Assembly: GCF_000004195.4 (NCBI RefSeq)
Contig: NC_030677.2
Location: forward strand, 173,650,019 to 173,714,018
Length of the DNA stretch: 64,000 nt
Origin: Xenopus tropicalis
Lineage: Eukaryota; Chordata; Amphibia; Anura; Pipidae
Direction of reading: 5' to 3'
Below the pieces are notes generated by a model. It made no database searches. It saw nothing but the letters and a program-made list of their open reading frames with translations, and was not told the origin of the DNA. Every line of letters begins with the position of its first letter. Position 1 is the first letter of the stretch. The position numbers were made by a program, and so were the translations under genes. Of the stretch, positions 34,641 to 46,545 are shown piece by piece.

Positions 34641-35265
34641 ATTTTCATAATTTTTTATAGAAAATGCTAAATTCAGTAAAGCATTGCTGTTTGGTACTTA
34701 GGAGTTGGAAGACATAGTTACCCATTTCGGATTCGTCAGAATGTGTAGTTTTCAAAAATGTATGGTTTCCTTGGGTAAACCTAATGTTCCAGGATTTTTG
34801 GCTTTGGAATGTAAAGTATGCCGTATTCTGCTGTAATGCTTTGAAAATTTAGTAATTTACTGCTGGGAGTTTTTGATCTATAGAAGTCAGAAATCTCAAT
34901 AAAACTATACATATCAGGTATTGGCACGTTCGGGAGACATGAGGCTTTCCAAATCAGTTGAATTTTTGTCCATAAAATAAAATATGTTTCTGGTAGAAAT
35001 CCTTATATCATGAAAAATAGCATTTTTTCTTTTTTTTTTTGTATTTCAAGCTCTAAATCTTGTTCCAGAAGTGGAAATACACAAAAACTCAGGTAGATTT
35101 GGAAAGCTCAGGTTCTCCTGAAAAAAACAATATATAGTTTGCCTACCTAAACTTAACCCTGCCCCCAGTAAAAGCCCCTACATTGAGAGAGCACAGAATG
35201 TTTACAAAACGTCTGGCACTGGGGGGAACTGAAATGACGAATTCGGCTGGCACTTAAAGGGTTAA

Positions 35266-35400
35266 AGAGGATTTGTATTACCAATGGTACCCTTTTAAAA
35301 ATTCCAGAACAATGTAACTAAGAGACATTCAATAGAGGCATTCAGTAATCTACTTTTAACTTAACGATTAAGCAGTAACTAATCGAGGATTTCCCCAACT
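35266..35400. other. junction right of the large element
   Basis: Unique AT-rich sequence directly after the TTAA. No feature seen. Confidence 0.3.
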
Positions 35401-35725
35401 TCATTTTTAAATGCTATTTATAAAATCTTACCGAGCCATTATAGTACCTTGCAATGCTGATGAATGTCAGTTACTAGAAGAGCTTTCGGTTTCATTAAAA
35501 ATCCAGAGGGCCGCTTGCTGTGCAAAGTTCAAACATAATCCATGAGCTGGAAATGTTAATGAAACAAACAGAATGTACAAAGTGCTAAATATATCCCTGT
35601 CTGTTAATGCACCGGCAGCGTTTGCTGGGACATTTAGAAATTGGTAGAATAGTTATGATAATAAATTCACAGAATTAACATTTCAGCCGTCCAGGTAAAT
35701 GTGTGGCTGGTAGCGCTGTTACTTT
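35400..35725. promoter_or_regulatory. candidate conserved non-coding element
   Basis: About 325 bp with no recognised repeat, balanced composition, and dense words of transcription-factor type: TTACTAGAAG, CATTAAAAATCC, GTTAATGAAACA and GTTAATGCACC. It sits beside a repeat-rich region. Conservation cannot be tested here; the call is from texture only. Confidence 0.3.
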
Positions 35726-36139
35726 CAAGAATATTAATGTGAATAGAATACAATACGATAAGAACATGAAGTGAAACGCCACACAATTAGCCACAAAGCC
35801 ATGCTTCAAGCTCTGATTTGCAAACATATTTTATTACAAGTAATATTCTATACATAGTCCACAGTCTGTTATATTTGGACCCAACACACACTGAAAGTAT
35901 AATAATGATAATATTCAACCTCCCACCCCAACACATACTAGTAACAATCCACAAGATCAACTCAAAAACACTCGCAGCAGTAATATTGGCCACATTATTG
36001 CAACTAATGGGCCGTGAGTTCCAAAAAATAAGTTGCTCTTGGATAAAAAACCCAGATAACCATGAAAATGTTTGGGAAACCATTAGACACAACAAATAAC
36101 GTAAAACTTTTTACATCTGCCCTGATGTCCCGGTAGCTG

Positions 36140-36900
36140 TCTCGATAAGTATATATATATACAGTATATATATATAACATTACAACAAAACCATTAGATT
36201 TTTCCACCTTTATATATATATTTATTTTCTTATTTTGTTTTATATTACTTTCCCACAGTTATTAACATATTAAAAACTTTAAAGGAAGTGTACTTTGTGT
36301 GTACTTTGTGCTTTGTGATAGAGAGAGAGTGTGGTTCCATAACCTTGGGCACCGCCTTTTACAGTAGCTTGTCTGGGCTCAGGATTTAAGGCTTTAAGGC
36401 TCATACACACTGGTGCTTTGCCCTGTATTCCCCTGCAGTGGAGTTCTCCTACATTCTACTGCAGGGGAGCACAAACTTGTGCACAAAATGATCCCTCAAA
36501 ACACAAAGGATAGGGGAGCAGGAAACAACTATGGAAAGTGGTCACTGTCTAGGTGGACCAGGTGGATCGGAAAACCAACAGCAAGAAATCAAGGGGGTCC
36601 CAAGCACATAAGGATTTCACAAGGGCCACAAAAATCAAAGTAAAAAAGTATTTATTAAAAATTACATTTACATGTTCAGTTATCTCCAGTTGTCCCTTCA
36701 TGGCCACACAGCCGCACAACTGGATTAAGTGCAACTGCACACATTGCTGGATATCACTAATCAGATGGTTTGGTCCATGGACAAGACCATGATCATCATT
36801 GAATAACAAATAAGGAGCATGTAACTGACCAGGTATTCTCAGAATGGCTGGCGTATGGTTGTACTTACCAGGCAGATGGTTAATGGAATATCCCACATCA
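36140..36900. repeat. repeat-rich stretch (TA run and dispersed repeats)
   Basis: TA/TATATAT runs at 36149-36176 and 36212-36224. A dispersed repeat at 36395-36480 has TACTGCAGGGGAGCAC and its near-complement CCCCTGCAGTGGAG. A further unclassified block lies at 36490-36880. No exon is supported. Confidence 0.4.
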
Positions 36901-37203
36901 GTATGTACATGGCCATATAAAAGTGTAGGTATAAGCATTACAGTATGTATTGAATTGTAGAACCCACTTCCAATATATGTTTAATGTGCATCCAACACAA
37001 ACAATCAAGTTTAGTCATTTCCATTTGTTAGTATTAAAGATCAGCAAATGCATTTTATAGTCAAATGCTGATTTTCCAGTTGTTTTATCTTTGTTACTGC
37101 AACACGGACTGGCTGTACCCTAATACCTAACAGTGTAAAGCATTATAATAATACTGAATTGTAACCTCGGCACTGAGATGAAACTAAATGTATTATGTTG
37201 CAG

Positions 37204-37326
37204 GGAAAACGGCACAAAATGAAGGAGCAGATGGAAAGCAGAAGGAAATTTAGTCTTATTCACTGGACTGAGTCCAAGGACACATCTGTGAGAGTGACAG
37301 AACCACTTAGTTCATTTCTTTACTAA
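37204..37326 (+). CDS. possible alternative last exon (41 codons)
   Basis: After ATGTTGCAG, an open frame of 40 residues begins GKRHKMKEQMESRRKFSL, contains IHWTESKD, and ends SSFLY with TAA at 37324-37326. It would join exon c in phase 0 (MDEQ|GKRHK), giving a short basic tail in place of the usual coiled coil. It lies 16 kb beyond the normal stop. The pyrimidine tract is weak and the frame also opens a little upstream (to 37177), so chance is possible. No other gene is recognisable nearby. Confidence 0.25.
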   Translation, partial: GKRHKMKEQMESRRKFSLIHWTESKDTSVRVTEPLSSFLY

Positions 37327-37706
37327 GAATCATGCTGTTAATAGCTCTCATGTGCCACACTATTACAATGGAAAGTTCTCTTCTCTAACAGCTGATTAAA
37401 TAATTGCAAAGAACCATTGTAAAAGGTGCTCTAAATACAGCAGAGATCTACTGAGTGACTGGATGTAATGCGCTCTGTCATTTGTTCATCTGTTAAAATA
37501 ATCTGTGTCGTTTTTTTCCCTGTGAACACCAGGGGTAATGTATATACTATATATACCAAATAGTGTCACATGAGGAGATATTGCCTGTATGGTAGGAACA
37601 GATGTCTCCAAAGATCATGCAGAGAGGGTATCCCAGGGAGACACTTCATATACTTGGTATGTGCAGAGCCTACATCATGCATCTATTATACAATAAAAAG
37701 AAGGCT

Positions 37707-37720
37707 GGGGGGGGGGGGGG
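37707..37720. repeat. G14 homopolymer
   Basis: Fourteen consecutive G in otherwise AT-rich sequence; a likely site of length variation. Confidence 0.9.
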
Positions 37721-37840
37721 TTAGGCTGGAAAGCCTGTATACTTTTTGTACTATGCAGACAATGCAGCACATACATAAACAGTGGTCTTTGCTGCAGAAT
37801 TATTGGGGCCTGGGGGCTCTGTCTTTTAGATCACCTACAT

Positions 37841-38238
37841 TTAGAGGTCTATTTATCAAAATTTGTGTTTGTGTAATTTTTGCATTTTTTTCATGAATAA
37901 ACTCACAAATTAAAAATGTTTGAATGTTGACTTATTCTATACAAAAATGCAAATATAAAAAGCACAGAGAAATTCAAAAACCTTGAAATCCTTGTTTTTG
38001 TAAGAATTAAAAAAAATCCTGAAAACCTCTAAAACCTCTAATAAAATAAAGTACAGCACCCCACTGACTTCTACATGACCTTACCAACTTTAAGAAGTGT
38101 ATTTAAGTTTTTCATGGTTTTTACACCTGATACATATTGAAAAAATGTGTGTTTAAAAGTCTGAATACATGATTTTTAGCACTAAAAAGTTTGGTGAAAT
38201 GAAAAAAAAATACAAATGTTGATATATTGGCCTTTAAG
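37841..38238. mobile_element. MITE, TTAGAGG(T/C)C...TATCAA ends
   Basis: TTAGAGGTCTATTTATCAA pairs with TTGATATATTGGCCTTTAA. The interior carries CACTGACTTCTACATGACC, the complement of the core found in other MITEs here. It is followed at once by a CAGGTATGGGA-family fragment (38235-38330; AATAGGATTGTATTGCCACC). Confidence 0.65.
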
Positions 38239-38344
38239 TCTGCTACAAAACACTTCAGAATTAAATAATTCTAATAGGATTGTATTGCCACCAATATGGA
38301 TTTATGCATCTTAGTTACGATGATGTACAACAGTGCTCTCTAAC

Positions 38345-39665
38345 TGGCGGCTTGCAGGCTGCCCTCTGCTGCCTGTGAGTGCCATACTTTGCCTGCCCTA
38401 TGCTGCCTGTGTGTGCCATACTCTGCCTGCCCTATGCTGCCTGTGTGTGCCATACTCTGTCTGCCCTATGCTGCCAGTGTGTGTCATACTCTGCCTGCCC
38501 TACACTGCCTGTGTGTGCCATACACTGCCTGCCCTATGCTGCCTGTGTGTGGCATACTCTGCCTGCTCTATGCTGCCTGTGTGTGCCATACTCTGCATGC
38601 CCTATGCTGCCAGTGTGTGTCATACTCTGCCTGCCCTACACTGCCTGTGTGTGCCATACACTGCCTGCCCTATGCTGCCTGGGTGTGCCATACTCTGCCT
38701 GCTCTATGCTGCCTGTGTGTGCCATACTCTGCCTGCCCTATGCTGCCTGTGTCTGCCATACTCTTCCTGCTCTATGCTGCCTGTGTGTGCCATACTCCGC
38801 ATGCCCTACCCTGCCTGTGTGTGACATACTTTTCCTGCTCTATGCTACCTGTGTGTGCCATACTCTTCCTGCCCTATGCTGCCTGTGTGTGCCATACTCT
38901 GCATGCCCTATGCTGCCTGTGTATGCCATATTCTGCCTGCCCTATGTTGCCTAGGTGTGCCATATTTTACCTGCCATACCCTGCCTGTGCGTGCCATACT
39001 CTGCCTGCCCTACGCTGCCTGTGTCTGCCATACTCTGCCTGCCCTATGCTGCCTGGGTGTGCCATACCTGCCCTACCCTGCCTGCATGTGCCATACTCTG
39101 CCTGCCCTATGCTGCCTGTGTGTGCCATACTCTGCCTGCCATATGCTGCCTGGGTGTGTCATACACTACCTGCCCTACCCTGCCTGGGTGTGTCATACAC
39201 TACCTGCCCTACCCTGCCTGCATGTGACATACTCTGCCTGCCCTACCCTGCCTGCATGTGCCATACTCTGCCTGCCCTATGCTGCCTGGGTGTGTCATAC
39301 TCTACCTGCCCTACCCTGCCTGCATGTGACATACTCTGCCTGCCCTACCCTGCCTGCATGTGACATACTCTGCCTGCCCTACCCTGTCTGTGTGTGCCAT
39401 ACTCTGCCTGCCCTACCCTGCCTGTGTGTGCCATACGCTGCCTGCCCTATGCTGCCTGTGTGTGCCATACTCTTCCTGCCCTATGCTGCCTGTGTGTGCC
39501 ATACTCTACCTGCCCTATGCTGCCTGTGTGTGCCATACTCTGCCTGCCCTATGCTGCCTGTGTGTGTGCCATACTCTGCCTGCCCTATGCTGCCTGTGTG
39601 TGTGCCATACTCTGCCTGCCCTATGCTGTCTGTGTGTGCCACACTCTGCCTGCCTTATGCTACGT
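38345..39665. repeat. 34-bp satellite, about 39 copies
   Basis: Unit about CTGCCTGCCCTATGCTGCCT followed by GTGTGTGCCATACT, 34 bp; for example GCCATACT recurs at 38381 and 38415. Copies vary (GTGTCTG, GGGTGTG, GCATGTG, CATGTGAC) and a few carry 2-8-bp length changes, for example near 39066 and 39560-39605. Because 34 leaves remainder 1 on division by 3 and the unit has no stop on this strand, all three + frames stay open and give Cys-rich pseudo-proteins. Confidence 0.95.
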
Positions 39666-41340
39666 GAACCTAGCAGGAGTTTGTTCTGGGTGTTTGTTAG
39701 CAGTTGGAAATAGTCATTATATGGTCCCTAAGGTGTGTAATTATGTGCTGGGGGTTGCTGTGCTATCCACAGGGGAGGAGGCATATGGATTTAAGGGTTT
39801 GTCTTAATATGACATAATAAACTTCTTTCACATATGAGTGAAGGGTGATATCCCTGCAGTAAGCATCAACCATTTGGGTTTTTGCTGCACTACCACCATT
39901 AGGCTGATGTTCTTATGGAGCGGTTTAGTTGCCCACGATAAATCTCTGCTATCACAGGTTAGTAACCACTCCGAAATCCCTCACCATCGCTTCGGTATTC
40001 CTCCTGCAGGTAAACGGCTTTCACCGGCCTATTGGTGCAAATCCAAAGTTAATTGGACAGACCTACCTCACTTGCTGTTTAAGCAAACTCAGATGTCTGT
40101 TTTAAATTTTTGGCAAAAATTCATCTTTTTGTGAATATGCCCCAAAATCTCTAGTTCTCTAGCAGCCCTCTAGGTATTTCTTTATTTGGCACTATCCTGT
40201 CCTGCTGCTGGAAAAAAATATGCCTCCTGTTTTTGCAAATAAAATTAACCAAACAAGGGTATCACTGATTTCAGCATATTGAAGGATCCCGAGAGGCCCT
40301 GAAAGATCTGTGATTGCTAGCTTCAGCACAACACCAATATGCTGCTTCAACAATTACCTAATATGCTTTGTTACTGAGTTAGCATTGTTTAGTTGTTTTA
40401 CAGAGTAAACTGTTTTGGGACAATTTAAGCCAAGATCACCATAACCTTACTGGTTAATCTGGTTACCCTCCAGAAGTCAGTATTGTACCGATGAGACTTT
40501 ATGAGCAAAGTAGCCTTAACCAATCAGGAAATCTTGCTCTAAACACACAGGACTTCAGGGGTGGCACTTTCTTCAGGTGCACAGTTACTAGGATTGCCAC
40601 CTGGCTGGTGTTACTGCTGTGGTGAGTAAAACTGGTGCTTGATGACTATTAATTATATACAAGAAATGAAAAAATATAGAATGTGTTTAACTGAAAAGAT
40701 TGCAACCTTAATAGTCACTGTTCTAACAGGCATCATGTTGGGCATTTTACTTTTCAGGCAGCAATGATTTTAGCAATCACTGAACCCTATAATTTAGTCA
40801 TTTGCCCATTATCACTTATCACTGAGCTCCTTCATCACCCAGCTATCATCTAATTAAAGCTTGAGTATTAGAAAAATAATTTGCTGATGAGTTCCAGTGA
40901 GTTGAGGTTCTTTAGTATGATTTCCTCCTGGTGTTAAAGAATTGTTTTTTATTTTGTTGCAGTTATCTTGCACATATATTTGCACAATTATATTGCTACG
41001 TATGGATTCCTCGGATACTAGGTTTGCTTTTAATCCTGGCCACCATGTTCAGCAAACTGTACAGTTAGGTCCCATGTGGCCCCCCTTCATGTCACTGACT
41101 GACAAGTCATGACTTAACCGGTTAGTGAGATGCAAAGGAGGAAGATGTGCCTGGTTATTGAACATCCATTCACTTCATCCGTTATAGATTACATTTTTGG
41201 CTAACTTACTATATTGAAAATATTTTTTATTTTGCAAAGCCAATTTATTTATCCAGTTTTAATTCTACACCAAACTTTTCCTAAATGCTAGTTGATCCAG
41301 AGAAAGCAAAAAATCCTTCTTTAGCCTCTCTAATTTGCCT
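39666..41340. other. intergenic DNA, mostly unassigned
   Basis: 39666-39840 directly after the satellite is GC-richer and may belong to the repeat that hosts it. 39840-41340 has no recognised transposon ends and no plausible exon. Confidence 0.3.
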
Positions 41341-41344
41341 CAGA

Positions 41345-41462
41345 GGGGGAATTCCTTCCTGACTCCAAGATGGCAATTGGACCAGTACTGAGAGCTATTT
41401 TCAATGTCCCTGTATCTCACTTACTAAAAAGCCATCTAAGCCTTTCTTGAAGCTATTGTAGG
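41345..41462. repeat. dispersed repeat, partner of 24300-24535
   Basis: GGGGAATTCCTTCCTGACTC then CAAGATGGCAATTGGACC and AAAGCCATCTAAGCCTTTC, in the same order as at 24300. Confidence 0.55.
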
Positions 41463-42245
41463 GACCCACACGGTCAACAGTCCCTATGGATGTAAATCCC
41501 CTACAAGTGCTGTTCACCTAGTTGCTAGGCAGAAGCCACTATATTTAAGTTACCTTACATACATTTGTATGTTACTGACCAATGAAAGCGTTCTGCCCTA
41601 GAGGGACAACCCTTCTAGTGAAAGTTGGGGAACAGGGACCCCATGAACAAGGTTTGTCAGATTATAGGACCTGCTTTGCCACAATATGTTCTAGGAATAT
41701 GAGATAGTAGGTGTAGCTATAAAGAGTAGCCTTCGACTCCACCTATGGATTGTAGTTGGAGGTAGTCTATAGTGAAGGGACCGCAGTGCTGAAGAGATTT
41801 AGGCTTAGCATATTGCTCCCTAAACAGTTTCCATTGTTCCACTGAGGGGATCTGGACCACTAGCTGGTAGCCTTAAAAGATTGCTCTCACAGTTGCTGCT
41901 GGACTCAGTTGAGGACATTAGTGTCCAGGACACCAGTTACCTAATATGCATTCAGAAAAGAAGATGGGAAGCTACTGGGGACATCTTTGGAGGCACAGAT
42001 CTTCACTGCTATAGGGCTGTGGTTTCCTCTGATACAGAACTCCAAAACATAATGTGCAACATTTTCAGACTACTTTTCTAGTTCTCCTTGAAGCATGCAC
42101 CATATACTCAAATATACCATTCAGTGACAATATCTGAGAAGGGCACCTCTGAGTGTTAGGGTTCTGGTTGTAACCCATGCTCTACTTAAAGCTGGGTGTG
42201 GGTTTTAAGAAGACCCCAGTTAGCTACAGCATTAAATAAACATAT
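41457..42245 (+). mobile_element. possible LTR-like or other retroelement fragment
   Basis: A block with different texture from its flanks (GGGACCCACACGG at the start, ACTATATTTAAG as a TATA-like word near 41540, ATTAAATAAAC near 42232). No terminal match, target duplication or coding part was found, so this is a weak call. Confidence 0.2.
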
Positions 42246-42249
42246 ACTA

Positions 42250-45200
42250 AAGAACTGACTGTAATCTTTATCAAGGATCCCAGATAAAGGAACATTTTTG
42301 GTCAAAACTATTCAAATGTATTATAATAGAACAGATCTATTGTTGTGTTATATACTGTAATGTTTACAGTGCATAAGGCTTGTTCATAATGTTCAAATTC
42401 CTTTCCTATCCATAAAAATGAATAATGTCACTTTTCAGGTTCATGCCATAAGGTGGTGATTTCATTTGCAAATTACCCATCCAGAAAATCAAGTTTCCCC
42501 CAATTAGGCTGAATAAATCAGCAACCCTCCAAGGCAACCTAACATGCTCAATAGCCTGTAAAACAGGGATATATAAAATGGAATGATGAAAAATCACAGA
42601 AGAGCCGTGCCAACATAGATCTTGGTTTAATAGACCTCATATCATTTTTGTGTTCTCTAATTCAATTGTCAAAATCAAGTAGTTACCATAGAATTATTAT
42701 TTTCATTTTCGGGGACGTTCTGCAAAACAAGATAGGAATAGGCAAGCAGGATTAACCTGTTTTTTCCTTATTGTGTTGATACGCTACCAGCTTGTATGGA
42801 CGATCACACTGTGAGTAGGGCAACACTTTCTCATAGTTCCTGCCCTGGTATTGCATTTTCATTGGTGTTCTCATTGGTACCCTCCATTTCTTTATGTTGG
42901 CTTTAAGAATTTTTTATTCTGCTTGCAAGATACCTAATTCCTTCAGACTTAGAAGTCACACAATTTTAAACATGTTCTTATATTTGATGAGTTAAAGGGG
43001 TAGAAAAATACACAAAAGGGGAGTTGTGGGAGCAATCCAAGGCTAAGTAAAATATATAGTACAATGGAAGTACAACTGATCTGGCCAAATTAGCTACAAG
43101 TGTACAAAAGTACCAGTAATTACTAGTAATTTAATATCTATGCAGGTGTGGGTATTTACAAAAATGGGGGTTTTAGTTACAAAATTATGGTCATAAAGTT
43201 GACTAACCACCATACCACGTCAACCTAAACTAAAAACCACTGCATGGTCAAGGTAAAAACCCCTGCAACAAGTCAGTTGGTCTTCAATGTGTAGATGAAA
43301 TGCTTAACCCCAACTATAAGAGAAGGGGGTCATCATTGTCCCAAAAGGGGGCAGCCCCCACAATTATTGTGTTTAATACTGTGGATGCACCAGTGATTAA
43401 TAAGTTGCAACCAGCAGCATAAGTACACAGCACCAGGTGCCTTCCCCTGCAAAAAAGAATCTTCAGAAGGGCCCGGCATGCACTTTAACCCCTGCCGACT
43501 TCCCACGGCCCCTGCTCCCCACCGCTCACTTTCAGGTAGGAGAGCAGCTGGGGTGGGGGTTTTTTTTACACGCATACCCCACAGACCCCACTCCCCCCGG
43601 GGGGGTCTGCTTCCTCTATAGTTATGCCATTGGGTGCAACCAGCATTATATTCTCTTGACATTGCACTGACTCCCTTTTCATATGCAGCATCATTTTGTA
43701 GTCCATCCAAATATACAGCCATGGCTGCTTTTCACATCTGTGTATTTTTATCTCTATGTTTTTATTAGTATTCTCTGGACAAACATCTCAGTTACAATTC
43801 ATATCACTATCCAACAAAACCTTCACTGTTTCAAAATGTACCACCTGCCAGCAGTCATCTTTGACACTGGATTTACATTTTGAGTATGTACTTTTAACTC
43901 TTATAATGGTCTCCCTGTGGAAGAGGCACAAGGTTTAATACAGCAGGGTGAATTGGGACACTCAGGTTACACATATTGTGCATACACATTACTGGAAAAC
44001 AGCCGTGTTTTCCTCAAAAACTATTTTGTCTAAATTTTTAGCATTCGTTTGATATGAAACAGAATGCAAAGTTTCTAGATTGACTAAAACTGCATGCGAA
44101 TCACCATATTTTTATCCAAAATGCAGCAATTTCCTCAATAGTTGTGAACACCTGTTTCATTCTTTATAACGGGATTGGCTTTTGTACAATAAACAAAAGC
44201 AAAAAGCTTATGTGCAAAAAGCTTGTGTCAGTGGGCTGCAAATCATGGTATTTCAATGTGTCAGTTCACGTGGCACAAAAACTGCCATGATTGTTTAGTG
44301 CATTAAGTGAAGGTGCAATAAAGGGAACTGTGTTAATTGTGTAGGTGTTAATTGCAGGGCTTCCTTGGGTCTATAGGCAGTGGATTATGGGGGACCCTGG
44401 ACCCCTAGGTCTGCTGTATACTAGTGCCTCTTCCTCTGCACTTTGATTTTCACTGCCCGCCACAAACAAATGAGCAGGCAGCTGGGGGAGGCAGCTATAC
44501 ATGCTGGGCTACATCCACATGCTGGGCCCCCAAGGTTTTGTTTTGTAGAGGGCCTGATTGATACTGGTTACACCACTGTCTATGGGCCAAACAGTTTCAG
44601 TTTTGGACCAATGGAAAAGAGTACATTATGTAAAGCACAAATACATTTGTATGTTTAAATTCATGGAATTTTGCACAAAGTGTTAGGCTTTGTAAATGAG
44701 CCTCTGCTTTTTATTGCTATGGAGAATGACTGTCTTAAATTTCTATTGATTTCATTATGAAACATTTATGTCCTTTCTTTGTACTGTGTGCTAAATTGGT
44801 TTGCATTATTCATTAAATGTAATTATGGAATTGTAAAGGTTTTTGACTAAGTTTGGAGCATTGGTAAACTGCAAATAGAAAGAAATTGGTTTAGACTTAA
44901 TCTACAGTCTAGACTCATTCAGCAAATGCTCATGTTGTAAAGATGAATAAGCAATACATGCTGCAGTCTGTGAAATGTGGGTTCAACAAATTGGTGATGA
45001 TGAGAATAGATGAAAGCAAGATGTGTTTCAACCATAACAAGTATAAACATTATGTATTAAACTAGCTGCAAACAGTATAACTCAACGCCAAGTATATAGT
45101 TTGTATAATAAATACAGCAAACAAACCCTATTCCAGGATTAGCTTCTAATACAACTGCCTGTTCTATCAGCCTGCAGTGGCAGGAAAATGTCCCAAAGCC

Positions 45201-45880
45201 CACAGATTACTATACCATTTGCATCAGCATCTTTCAGTAGGATAGATATTGTCTGTCAATCTTACATTGTGTGTAAATGACATCTTTGCTTATGTGTTTG
45301 TTGCCTGTATTCGTGTCCTGGCCCTTCAAAGATTTCCTGTGGATGGGGCCACATATTTTCCTTATGCCTTAGGTTCAATGTTTTCATGAGGTGATCCAAA
45401 ATTGTAATGGTGTGTGACCAGAACATCTTACACAGAAAGTGCCTCTTTTGATTGTAGATTGGAATGGGCTTCATCTGTTTATAACAAGGTTGTTGTCAAT
45501 ATTGAACAGGGCATCCTAGGAACCTCCAGATAAGCTTAGAAAGACAGCCCACTCTCACACAAATTACAGTAGATAGTGCCATATAGTGTCATATGGACCT
45601 ATGGCAAATTAAGTAGGGCTTATGTCCTTGGCTGGGGCTCACCAGGAGATCCCTGGATGATAATTCTAGAATACATTACTAGCATATTTAAACCCATTTT
45701 TAGAGCAGATATATTCTCTAATTAGATGGAAATGCTGTCTCTGATAATCACTCATCATATTTGTTCACAATCACAATTCCAAACACATTCCTGGTTGGAA
45801 AGCCTATTATTCTAACTGTCCTGCTTGATGGATTTTCTTGAGCTTTGACAAGACCCCTCTGTAAATACAGTGTATAGTGA
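42250..45880. other. intergenic DNA with a GC-rich repeat at 43360-43640
   Basis: Mostly unassigned. 43360-43640 is a G/C-rich dispersed repeat (GGCAGCCCCCACAATTATTG, GAAGGGCCCGGCATGC, G-run near 43609) that includes TTATGCCATTGGGTGCAACC. A shorter similar block (GGCTTCCTTGGGTCTATAGG, ATGCTGGGCCCCC) is at 44355-44585. No coding exon is supported. Confidence 0.35.
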
Positions 45881-45884
45881 GCAG

Positions 45885-46175
45885 GCCTCTTGCACAAATC
45901 ATAAGCACAAAAACAGGGAGCACTCACCGGATAGGTTCCGCGTACATAGTGTCCCGTGCTAACACATCCAAAAACGCCCCCGATCCAGGCGTGGTAGGAT
46001 GCAACACAATAGGTATAATAGGATGGAGCACGCCAGGACAGCTATGTTAGTAAAAATAAAATAAACTTTTATTTCTAGCTTCCATTAAAAACATATTACA
46101 AAAATAGAAGAACTGAAACCCCCCAGCTTGACGCGTTTCATGGCTCAAGGCCACTTCATCAGAAGCTATTGCACA
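45885..46175. repeat. dispersed repeat with ACGCGTTTC...TTCATCAG end
   Basis: GGGAGCACTCACCGGATAGG at the left, CTTTTATTTCTAGC in the middle, and TTGACGCGTTTCATGG with CCACTTCATCAGAAG at the right. This is a frequent frog and fish repeat signature; class not certain. Confidence 0.6.
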
Positions 46176-46339
46176 AATCACATTAGCAGAGTAATGAAAG
46201 GGAAAGTGTTTTGGTGAAACACAGTAATAGTGATTTCCCTTTAAAGTAGCTCATCATTAATTCATTGGGTTAACAAAATTAATATTTTAAAGGAATTATC
46301 AAAGCTATTTGCAACTGAAATGCCAGCTTGGCACATCTC

Positions 46340-46545
46340 TCTGGCTGCTGCTCATTCATGTTTATCTGTTAAAGGTAAAAGTCATTTGCCTCTAAACCAT
46401 TTGCTGAACTGCACACGCTATTAAGCTAATAGTACATCGCAGAAGTGGCTGAAATAAATATATCACAACATTAAATCCAACCAAAGAAAGCATGGGAAGC
46501 ATTTTGTAATGAACCAATTTTGCTGGAATGTAGTTTTCATTTTTT
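46340..46545. promoter_or_regulatory. candidate conserved non-coding element
   Basis: About 200 bp without recognised repeats between two repeats, with words such as GCTATTAAGCTAATAG, CATTTGCTGAACTGC and CCAATTTTGCTGGAATG. Call from texture only. Confidence 0.25.

Larger units (their letters stand above)
29119..35265. mobile_element. 6.1-kb non-autonomous element with piggyBac-like ends carrying two satellite arrays
   Basis: TTAACCTTTTTAGTGCCA at 29119 and the inverted TGGCACTTAAAGGGTTAA at 35265 are matching ends at TTAA targets. CCYTTTnnnTGCCA-like ends with TTAA duplication are the pattern of vertebrate piggyBac-type elements. Internal order: two subterminal palindromes (29139-29203), a GC-rich block (29205-29410), a CA-rich block (29521-29700), 395-bp array A, 394-bp array B, a decayed single-copy tail. 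No transposase frame with recognisable catalytic blocks is present, so it would depend on a helper in trans. The superfamily call is from end sequence and target only. Confidence 0.78.

Noticed and set aside
29119..35265. Autonomous piggyBac transposon
   Set aside because: No transposase frame or catalytic block can be found between the ends; only non-autonomous status is supported.
38333..39807. Cysteine-rich proteins of up to 324 residues on the + strand
   Set aside because: All three frames are open only because the 34-bp satellite unit has no stop. There is no unique domain, and the frames are shifted copies of the same peptide.
45262..45474. 70-codon minus frame with less repeat-like composition
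   Set aside because: Looked exon-like by codon texture, but no acceptor/donor pair or family match could be supported.
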